From NCBI GenBank assembly GCA_011033025.1, contig WFMF01000009.1:1240001-1304000 (forward strand): a stretch of 64,000 nucleotides of DNA, in the 5' to 3' direction. A model generated the notes under the pieces. It was not told where the DNA came from and searched no databases. It was given only the letters and a program-made list of their open reading frames with translations. Positions 1-8,123 of the stretch are shown here, piece after piece. The number at the start of each line of letters is the position of its first letter. The stretch's first letter is position 1. A program made the position numbers and the translations under genes. The DNA comes from Beroe forskalii (Eukaryota; Ctenophora; Nuda; Beroida; Beroidae).

Positions 1-540
1 AGCAGACCAGCAGATATCTGTGTGGAAATTTAGGAAAAATGAGGAAATTTCATAATTTCGGTGGAAATTTTTGGCAAAGGACAGTAAAGCTCAACTTATT
101 TAGATTGCAAGACTTCGAAATTCATTCCGTTTTAGGTTTCTTGTAACAATCACTATGAGGTTACAATTTCATCTAATCAGAACGTGTAGCTTCTGGGGGC
201 TGCCGCTCCCAGACCCCTGCTTGTCATTCGGAATTCATTCCTCTTTAGGTTTCTTGCATAATTTCCCTTGAAATTTCGACTAAAATTAGGGTAAAAATCT
301 CTATGAGGTTACAATTTTGTATACTCAGAACGTCTGGCTTCTGGGGGCTGCCGCCCCCAGACCCCTGCTTTTCATCTCAAATTCACCTCGTGTTAGGAGT
401 CTTGTGTTAGTTACCTTGAAATTTCTGCTAAAATTAGGGTAAGAATCCTTAAGAGGTGACAATTTCATTTACTCAGAACGTCTGGCTTCTGGGGGCTGCC
501 GCCCCCAGACCCCTGCTTGTCATTCGAAATTCATTTTGCC
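1..540. repeat. Tandem repeat, about 147-bp unit, three copies
   Basis: Three successive units each carry the core CTTCTGGGGGCTGCCGC followed by CCCAGACCCCTGCTTGTCAT, at about 190, 338 and 485. The core is itself a G-run/C-run hairpin. The same core, in a related context with 'aagtgaaatcc', recurs at 45,216-45,400, so this is a dispersed family rather than a purely local satellite. No coding capacity is seen. Confidence 0.8.
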
Positions 541-554
541 TTAGATTTCCTATG

Positions 555-690
555 CCCAGCACCTTGGGGGGGGGTGAAGCCCAAAAAAAACCAAGCCCTA
601 CCCTACTTTTCCGATTCTTGGGCTAGGTTTTTTTTGGTTTTTTTTGGTTTTTTTTGGTTTTTTTTGGTTTTTTTTGGGTTACATTTTAGT
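555..690. repeat. Low-complexity G/A/T tract with GGTTTTTTTT reiterations
   Basis: A G-run, then an A-rich segment, then about five GGTTTTTTTT units. A similarly organised tract ('...gagctaggttttttg...' followed by long G runs) lies at 44,590-44,770, with 'ctaggtttttt' common to both. This is a simple or degenerate repeat. The 60-residue ORF across it is a Phe-rich artefact. Confidence 0.7.
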
Positions 691-722
691 AATTTCTAGC
701 ACCTAATAAAAAGGCAACAACC

Positions 723-1035
723 CTCACAAAGACACGAAATCGATGTATGAACAATCATTTGCCGTCCTTGGTCTGAGGTTTTGGAATGCTGTTCCAAAAG
801 ACAATTAAGTCCTCCATCCTAGGAAGCATTCAAATCAAGACTGACATCCTACCTCTTGCCTTGATCATCCTAAAATTGGAAGCCTCTTAAGAAACATTCC
901 TGATCCACCCCCAGTTCCAGGTAACACTACACCGAACTCAAACTCAATACTGGATTGGACCACGGGCTGCCTGAAGCAGGTAGTCTAATTGGGACTTGGG
1001 TCCCCGTTGGAAGCGGTCATGGGGTACAATAGGTA
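723..1035 (+). pseudogene. LINE reverse-transcriptase C-terminal remnant and 3' tail
   Basis: Reading from about 739 gives YEQSFAVLGLRFWNAVPKD. About 40 bases on, in a shifted frame, comes AFKSRLTSYLLP. The pair 'SFxVxGxxxWNxLP' then 'FKSRLKxYL' is the usual extreme C-terminal block of CR1/RTE/Jockey-type LINE polymerases after the reverse transcriptase domain. Here the two halves are in different frames with a stop after the first, so the copy is dead. The bases up to about 1035 look like the LINE 3' end. Upstream reverse transcriptase domains are absent, as in a 5'-truncated insertion. Confidence 0.6.
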
Positions 1036-2180
1036 GATGCTACGCCAAAAAATCAGTTTTTTTGCTGATAATATGAGGGCATATGTTTAGCATGTTGTAA
1101 TAAACATGACCATTGCACTCCGTTTGCGCCCAAAGCAAAGGTACAATAATCGCCTCCACTTTGCCCTGTGGATGCCCAGAAAAATCAGTTTTTTGCCCAT
1201 AACTCTCATGCTGAGAAATGTTTATTAACATGCCGTACTGTATAAACAATAAACATGGCTATTACAATTCATTTGCATCCAAAACGAATTCCTAACGACT
1301 TTCCTGGGCCAAGATACAAAAATTGACTCTGCTATGTTCAGTTGATGCCCAAAAAATCATTTTTTCGCCCATAACTCTCTTCCTGAGCATTTTAAAGCAT
1401 GGATGCTTAGGAACCAGTAGTATACAAACATGGTCTTTGAGCTTCGTTGGTGCCCAAAACAAAGTCTCTACGTCGTATGACCTTCCTGAGCCAAGTTATG
1501 AAATATCAAGACTGCGCGTGACCTTAAAATAGGGTGTTGTCAATATCGACTTGTTGCCATGAAGATCAGATGCCTTGATAAAGCTACATCGATTCTACAT
1601 GATCTGAAGGGCTAGTAAACATTGCTAACGGATGGACCTTACGTCCTGGAGTTGGTGGAGAAGAAAAAAATCATATTAGTTTTGATAAGGTTCGGTGGCT
1701 ACGTAGCTACTGAAATCTCTTTTTTGTGCATTTTCTACAAAATAGGAGGTCGTATGGCTTCAAAACCATCATATATCCCCTATAATTAGATGAAAGTGGT
1801 TATTTTAACCTGGTTGGTTCATGCCAAACTCCAAAAGGAATGAAAGTTACGATTTTTACCTTGCGTTGGTTCGCGGGTGACGAAAAATCAGTTTTTTGAC
1901 TGTAACTCGAAAACGGAAGGTCTGAGGGCTTCAAAACCATCACCCGCCTGCCATAATGTGCCCATTGCGGTCATTTTGAGGTGGAACGTTTGCTCTCAAC
2001 TCCAAAAGGAACCGGAGTTACAGCCGCTTAACCGTGCGAAGAATGGGCGTGGCCCTAGCACCCCCCATGACGTCGATTCACGGAAGGGCAGTTAATTTTT
2101 CTGATAAAGGACAGTTAGAACTACCAAAAACCGTTGAGCAACTTTGTCCACTCGAATGTTGCATACTGACTTAGTCTGGG
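1036..2180. repeat. Divergent tandem repeat with 'AAAAATCAGTTTTTTG' core; otherwise no gene
   Basis: Units starting near 1040, 1172 and 1340 share 'gatgcccaaaaaatcagttttttgcccataactct' and later 'gcccaaaacaaag...cctgagccaag' segments, spaced 130-170 bp. A more distant copy of the core is at about 1882. The open frames here follow the repeat and have no recognisable domain. From 1,560 to 1,860 and 2,090 to 2,180 I see only AT-rich unique-looking sequence. Confidence 0.55.
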
Positions 2181-2189
2181 CTACTGGAG

Positions 2190-4195
2190 TAATATCTGAT
2201 ACAATGCAACATGATAATGTATTCTAAATAAGATGCAAATAGATCGACATCGATATTTAATCGAAATTCAAAAATTATACCCATGCTTTGAATTTACGTA
2301 AAATTCCTTTGAATTTAAGACAAACAATAAAATTAAAAACAATAAGACAATTCCTTTGTTTTTCTTTTATGTTTAGTATAGATATGTTTGTCGTTGTTAT
2401 GGTTTATACTTATTTTATGAATAACGATAATTACAAACGGATTTTCAAATTAGGAAGTCAAGATTCATGTTTTAGTAAATTTAAGTGATTGCATTTGGAT
2501 TGTAAAGTTGATAATCAATCGCAGCTATTGCAACATTTGACCGGATGATTATTTGATAGACTAAAATGCATTATGGCTCGAGTGTCTAATGTAATTCGGT
2601 GTCATTTGCTAAATGTTTGGGTTCCCAACTCATAATTTGAACAGGTTTTTTTACTTTTCTTTTCACGGTGCTTTTGATCAGAATCAATAGACAATAACCC
2701 ATCGGAAAATAATTTAACGGTGTAAAATGTAAAATGTTGCCTCAACAGGCACCGCTAATTTCGTATCTGCATCTTAATGAGACAAGAATTAGTAGATAAG
2801 GTCTGTGCTGGTTTCGTCACTGAGTCAGCTGAGCTCGGGTCCTGACTGCAGCACTCCTTTAGGTGTCCTATGTAATGGGTTACAAGGTTTACAAGGTTTA
2901 CAAGGGTAGTAGTCCTGTGCAGTGGTGGGAAGTGTTGTTACGCGGTACCGACTAGTTGGGGTCTCTAGTTGGGGTCTAATCTTTAGTAGATTTGTAAGGC
3001 GTAGTCCTGTAGTGTGCTGTAGTGTTGTCATCTCTCATAATTGAGAGACTGCCGTTTCACTGGAAGTGGTTTTGGTGGACGCAGCCACACTGGAAGTAGT
3101 TTTGGTGGACGCAGCCTCGCGCTGTTTGGAGCAAGGAAGGAGGCGTCTGACAGACTGCTTGAGAGCCCCACTCCTGGAGATGAGGATGATGGGGTTGAGG
3201 GAGGAGCAGATGAAGGGGAATATGGTGCTGGTGGTGTAAGTCAGCTGCAGGATGATGGGGTCAGCGTGGTAGAAGTCTAGTTCCCCATGCGCTGCTATCA
3301 CTGCCAGGAAGATGGTGTAGATGCTGGTGCAAACTGCGAATGTTAGGGTGAGTAAGGTGATGGTTAGAGTAACTTCCTTCTCTTTCCTCTCTTTGGTGGA
3401 GCCTCCTGGAGGCGCCCTGTTCAGAACCACTGCGTTAATCACCAGACAAGACAACGCCACCAACACTTCCAGGATGAAGGGGACTCCGTTAATAATCAGC
3501 GTAACGTAGTCTGGAACTACTGTGAACTTCTTAGAGGTTTTGTCGGTGATGGCGTAGTACAAGTCCACTATGCAGTTATCTCCCAGGAACGGGGTGAAAA
3601 TGAAGCTGATCTTGGAAGAAAAGAAGTCTTCGGCGGACCAGATCGCCACGGCATCGTAGAGAGTAAGGGGTAGGATAATTAGCACCATAACACCAAGGGA
3701 AGTGAAGAGAGCCCGCTTCCTGACCCGGTAGAAGGGTTGGGTGATGTTGATGGTGCGCACTACGATCAGCACCACGTTAACAAAGGCAGCCATCCGGATA
3801 ATGACGGTAGTGAGGCAGTAGAGGAAGGCCAGGAAACCCAGCATGCCCCTGCTTTCTGAACCCCCTGCTCCTGGTAGGGTTTACTCTATCAGGTTATTGA
3901 GGGGCAGTTCAAATGTGGGGAAGTTTATCAGGTTATTGAGGGGCAGTTCAAATGTGGGGAAGTTTTAATTTTCATCATTTCACCGGGGATTTCATTATAA
4001 ATTTACCAAAAATTGGTTGCTGTTGGGCATTTTAGTGCATGGTCCGGTTAAAATGGCTCAATTATAATACGATTTTAGTCTTGGGGCCGATAAGGTAACA
4101 ACGAAGTGTTGCTATAGTAACCTGGTTGGCAGTGAAGTGATGCTAATTGAATAGCATCACTTCACTGCATTGCTATAGTTACCAGGTTGTAGCAA
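2190..4195. repeat. Left arm of a large inverted duplication (receptor gene copy 1)
   Basis: This arm is the reverse complement of 5,800-7,892. Matching landmarks: 'atctgatacaatgcaacatg' near 2,193 against its complement near 7,870; the receptor exon; the 'aatgtggggaag' repeats around 3,910-3,960 against 6,030-6,080; and the tract with 'agtgatgctaattgaatagcatcact'. The match continues to about 4,195, where left-arm sequence becomes a short 'gttgctatagttacctggt' repeat. The arms differ by scattered substitutions and by repeat copy number, so they are not a simple mirror artefact of one read. Confidence 0.85.
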
Positions 4196-4997
4196 CCAGG
4201 TGTTGCTATAGTTACAGTAACAGGTGTTGCTACAGCAACCAGGTGTTGCTATAGTTACCTGGTAATAAAGTATCACAGTAACATAGTAACAATGTGTTTC
4301 AATAGTTACCTGGCAGCAAAAGTAACATAGCAACGAAGTGAAGTATAGCTGTGAAGGACACAATGAAGTCTGTTCCCGCTAGAGATAGGTAGAGCGCTGG
4401 AACTAGGTCTGTTTTCTTAGCCCAGTAGAATCGAATGATTTGGACGTTTGCCACCATTCCGAATATACCTGAAACGAAGTCCTTGATGTCGAAGAAAGAT
4501 TGCTTAGAATGTTACACTAACAGTTTAGTGTGCTCAAGTGTGCTCAATAATACACACCATAAACACCACTCCACACACCGTTTGCTCCATTGTAATTGAC
4601 CCTTGAGGCACGCCCGATGTGACTGAGACACAGGTCCAAGTATTGTAATTCCTTGAGGCACGCCCGAATGAGACACACACAGGTCCAAGTATTGACCCTT
4701 GAGGCACGCCCGATGTGACTGAGACACACACAGGTCCAAGTATTGTAATTGACCCTTGAGGCACGCCCGATGTGACTGAGACACACACAGGTCCAAGTAT
4801 TGTAATTGACCCTTGAGGCACGCCCGATGTGACTGAGACACACACAGGTCCTAGTATTGACCCTTGAGGCACGCCCGATAACACCTACCCACAAAGAGGC
4901 ACACCACTGCCAAAGCCGTGGTCTCATCTTTGTCTTCTTCCAAAGCATCCTCGAAATCGTCCCAGGATGGGGTGTTGTAGTCAAATTCAAAATCCAT
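3035..4997 (-). CDS. Rhodopsin-like (class A-type) 7TM receptor, copy 1, three exons
   Basis: Likely a G-protein-coupled receptor at the plasma membrane; ligand unknown. Exons inferred on the minus strand: 4997-4889 (ATG, acidic N-terminus MDFEFDYNTPSWDDFE), 4468-4310 and 3864-3035. The phases close exactly (109+159+830 nt = 366 codons, 365 aa plus stop). Exon 2 gives TM1 (GMVANVQIIRF, with the conserved Asn) and TM2 (LYLSLAGTDF, matching LAxxD). Exon 3 gives TM3-TM7, starting GGSESRGMLGF. The Arg of VVRTINITQP occupies the DRY-Arg place, 7 residues before Pro. TM5 has a Pro (GVPFIL). TM7 ends SSLNPIILIS, an NPxxY variant without the Tyr. TM6 lacks CWxP. DNCIVDLYY in the second outer loop can pair with a TM3 Cys. 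The tail has two 10-residue AASTKTTSS(V/E) repeats and ends VSQL, a possible class I PDZ ligand. The exon 2 donor (CCAG/GTAACT) lies in repeats and is the least certain junction. Confidence 0.8.
4081..4350. repeat. Short repeat 'GTTGCTATAGTTACC(TGGT)' in receptor intron 2
   Basis: Seven or more degenerate copies of 'gttgctatagttacctggt', in both orientations, fill the intron between receptor exons 2 and 3. The inferred donor of exon 2 is within one of them, and the last residues of that exon (VAMLLLLP) are encoded by repeat-like sequence. The same motif borders the N gap at 5,800-5,900 in the other arm. Confidence 0.7.
4585..4880 (-). repeat. Minisatellite (~55-57 bp) made from a reverse-transcriptase motif
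   Basis: Five to six units of 'gacccttgaggcacgcccgatgtgac...acacacaggtccaagtattg' fill receptor intron 1. On the minus strand each unit reads TSGVPQGSILGPVCVSV. SGVPQGSxLGP is the highly conserved motif just before the catalytic (F/Y)ADD box in LINE reverse transcriptases. Two units lack a few bases. All three minus-strand frames stay open through most of the array, so the ORFs here are a repeat effect and not a gene. Confidence 0.75.
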
Positions 4998-4999
4998 CT

Positions 5000-5699
5000 A
5001 GCTATTGCTTGTCTTTCAACTGGCAGATGAGTTAAAAATGAATTGATGTTTTCAAAGACTAGATTTTACGGAATTCTCGCCAGAATTGTTATCAGCTGCT
5101 GGATGGTGCTACATATACTGTTATCCACTTAGTTTACTTTCCACTTAATTATTATTACTTTCAAGGGTAAACGAAATACAAAGTCTCATCTACAAACGTG
5201 TTTGAATATAATACAAACATATCTAAGTACTGCTTTGACAAAGACATTTGTCAAAGACCCAATTATATCAATATGCACCTTTGGAAGGCTATAAAACTCA
5301 CAACAAAAGCCCAGACACACACAAACGATAGAGTGTAGAAAGTAGAAACGATCAAAGGAGAGGGAGCAATAGTACTGCCAGAGACCTTCAATGCCATTAT
5401 CATTATCAAGTAGGAAGAGAAATTAAAGGACGTAGTCCCTCTCCGTAGTGTAGCAGCGTTTAGCCTTTAGTGTTGACAATGAAACATAACACGGCTTGTA
5501 CTGCAGCTGTGGCCTGTACATTTAGTTTAGTTGTACAGTTACATATGAAAGTGTGTGTACATTGTATTACCGTGCAAAAACAAGAGCTGTTTTAAATAAA
5601 TCGTTGTTTGCGTTGTAGAAGAGTAGAAAATGTCAAACAATTTCTAAACCTAATCAGATTAAGATTGAGATAGAGATTGTGAATATTATGATATGGATA
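5000..5699. other. Spacer between the two receptor copies; possible promoter region
   Basis: AT-rich single-copy-looking sequence upstream of exon 1 of the minus receptor gene. A TATAAA box in 'aggctataaaactcacaac' at about 5,288-5,295 is on the plus strand. It could serve the plus copy whose first exons should lie in the gap, but a chance match cannot be excluded. I see no coding exon here. Confidence 0.35.
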
Positions 5700-5799
5700 N
5701 NNNNNNNNNNNNNNNNNNNNNNNNNNNNNNNNNNNNNNNNNNNNNNNNNNNNNNNNNNNNNNNNNNNNNNNNNNNNNNNNNNNNNNNNNNNNNNNNNNN
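5700..5799. other. Assembly gap of exactly 100 N
   Basis: Runs of n from 5700 to 5799. The round number indicates a scaffolding gap of unknown true size. It sits at the centre of the inverted duplication, where exons 1 and 2 of the plus-strand receptor copy would be expected. Confidence 0.99.
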
Positions 5800-7892
5800 A
5801 GTAACCTGGTAACTATAGCAATGCAGTGATGATGCTATTCAATTAGCATCACTTCACTGTACTCTACCAACCAGGTTACTATAGCAACACTTCGTTGATT
5901 ACCTTATCGGCTAAGACTAAAATCGTATTATAATTGAGCCGTTTTAACCGGACCATGCACTAAAATATACAACAGCAACCAATTTTGGTAAATATATAAT
6001 GAAATCCCGGTGAAATGATGAAAATTAAAACTTCCCCACATTTGAACTGCCTCAATAACCTGATAAACTTCCCCACATTTGAACTGCCCCTCAATAACCT
6101 GATAGAGTAAACCCTACCAGGAGCAGGGGGCTCTGAAAGCAGGGGCATGCTGGGTTTCCTGGCCTTCCTCTACTGCCTCACTACCGTCATTATCCGGATG
6201 TCAGCCTTTGTTAACGTCGTACTGATCGTAGTGCGGACCATCAACATCACTCAACCCTTCTACCGGGTCAGGAAGCGGGCTCTCTTCTCTTCCCTTGGTG
6301 TCATGGTGCTCATTATCCTACCCCTTACTCTCTACGACGCTGTGGCGATCTGGTCCGCCGAAGACTTCTTTTCTTCCAAGATCAGCTTCATTTTCACCCC
6401 GTTCCTGGGAGATAACTGCATAGTGGACTTGTACTACGCCATCACCGACAAAACCTCCAAGAAGTTCACAGTAGTTCCAGACTACGTTACGCTGATAATT
6501 AACGGGGTTCCCTTCATCCTGGAAGTGTTGGTGGCGTTGTCTTGTCTGGTGATTAACGCAGTGGTTCTGAACAGGGCGCCTCCAGGAGGCTCCACCAAAG
6601 AGAGGAAAGAGAAGGAGGTTACTCTAACCATCACCCTACTAACTCTAACATTCGCAGTGTGTACTAGCATCTACACCATCTACCTGGTAGTGATAGCAGC
6701 GCATGGAGAACTAGACTTCTACCACGCAGACCCCATCATCCTGCAGCTGACTTACACCACCAGCACCATATTCCCCTTCATCTGCTCCTCCCTCAACCCC
6801 ATCATCCTCATCTCCAGGAGTGGGGCTCTCAAGGAGTCTGTCAGACGCCTCCTTCCTTGCTCCAAACAGCGCGAGGCTGCGTCCACCAAAACCACTTCCA
6901 GTGTGGCTGCGTCCACCAAAACCACTTCCAGTGTGGCTGCGTCCACCAAAACTACTTCCAGTGTGGCTGCGTCCACCAAAACTACTTCCAGTGAAATGGC
7001 AGTCTCTCAATTGTGAGAGATGACAACACTACATTACACAGGACTACGCCTAGTACAAATCTAGTACAAATCTACTAGAGACCCCAACTAGAGACCCCAA
7101 CTAGAGACCCCAACTAGAGACCCCAACTAGAGACCCCAACTAGTCGGTACCGCGTAACAACACTTCCCACCACTGAACAGGACTTGTAAACCTTGTAAAC
7201 CTTGTAACCCATTACATAGGACACCAACAGGAGAGCTGCAGTCAGGACCCGAGCTCAGCTGACTCAGTGACGAAACCAGCACAGACCTTATCTACTAATT
7301 CTTGTCTCATTAAGATGCAGATACGAAATTAGCGGTGCCTGTTGAGGCAACATTTTACATTTTACACCGTTAAATTATTTTCCGATGGGTTATTGTCTAT
7401 TGATTCTGATCAAAAGCACCCTGAAAAGAAAAGCAAAAAAACCTGTTCAAATTATGAGTTGGGAACCCAAACATTTAGCAAATGACACCGAATTACATTA
7501 GACACTCGAGCCATAATGCATTTTAGTCTATCAAATAATCATCCGGTCAAATGTTGCAATAGCTGCGATTGATTATCAACTTTACAATCCAAATGCAATC
7601 ACTTAAATTTACTAAAACATGAATCTTGACTTCCTAATTTGAAAATCCGTTTGTAATTATCGTTATTCATAAAATAAGTATAAACCATAACAACGACAAA
7701 CATATCTATACTAAACATAAAAGAAAAACAAAGGAATTGTCTTATTGTTTTTAATTTTATTGTTTGTCTTAAATTCAAAGGAATTTTACGTAAATTCAAA
7801 GCATGGGTATAATTTTTGAATTTCGATTAAATATCGATCTATTTGCATCTTATTTAGAATACATTATCATGTTGCATTGTATCAGATATTCT
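5800..7892. repeat. Right arm of the large inverted duplication (receptor gene copy 2)
   Basis: Reverse complement of 2,190-4,195. Compared with the left arm it has four rather than two 30-bp repeats in the receptor tail, and five rather than two 'ctagagaccccaa' units at about 7,075-7,142. The outer end of the match is at 7,892 ('gtatcagatatt'); after it the two flanks differ. Confidence 0.85.
6127..7016 (+). CDS. 7TM receptor, copy 2, terminal exon only (5' exons in gap)
   Basis: This exon encodes the last 289 residues after the Met at 6147 plus GSESRG and a split Gly before it, starting at the acceptor GAGCAG/GGGGCTCT. Against copy 1 the junction codons differ only synonymously (GGC TCT for GGT TCA). 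That supports both the splice site and selection on the protein. TM3 to TM7 match copy 1 with a few changes (S for A in TM3, Y/V for F/A in TM6). The cytoplasmic tail holds four AASTKTTSS(V) repeats and ends EMAVSQL. TM1 and TM2 must be upstream and are not in the sequenced bases; the gap at 5700-5799 is the obvious place. The gene therefore diverges from copy 1, head to head. Confidence 0.8.
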
Positions 7893-7899
7893 TGAGAGG

Positions 7900-8123
7900 C
7901 TTTTTTATTTTCAATTTTGTAGATCTTAATTCATAAACCTCACAGCAATTCCTCCAATCGAGTATTCAAACATTAAACAAAGCATTCAGAAACCATCACC
8001 TCAGAAACGGAGAACGGTTTTTTGAAGTCTAAAGTACTTATCAATAGTTCATTAGTTCATGAGACTAATTAGGCGAAGTACTGATTCAAGTCCAAAGTTC
8101 TCAATAGTTCATGAGACTCACCA
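7900..8123. other. Intergenic, between convergent receptor and cullin genes
   Basis: Contains a short local duplication, 'tcaatagttcat(tagttcat)gagact' at about 8,040 and again at about 8,100. No polyadenylation site can be assigned with confidence. The receptor (plus) and the cullin (minus) converge here. Confidence 0.4.

Noticed and set aside
4512-4990. Minus-strand ORFs of 109-148 codons (SQSHRACLKG, GRASRVNYNT, SGVPQGSI repeats)
   Set aside because: All three frames of a minisatellite are open. The frame with RT similarity reflects the repeat's origin, not a gene, and it lies inside the receptor intron.
5280-5300. TATA box as a proven promoter for the plus receptor copy
   Set aside because: Kept only as a low-confidence note. 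In AT-rich sequence TATAAA is frequent, and the first exon it would serve is in the gap.
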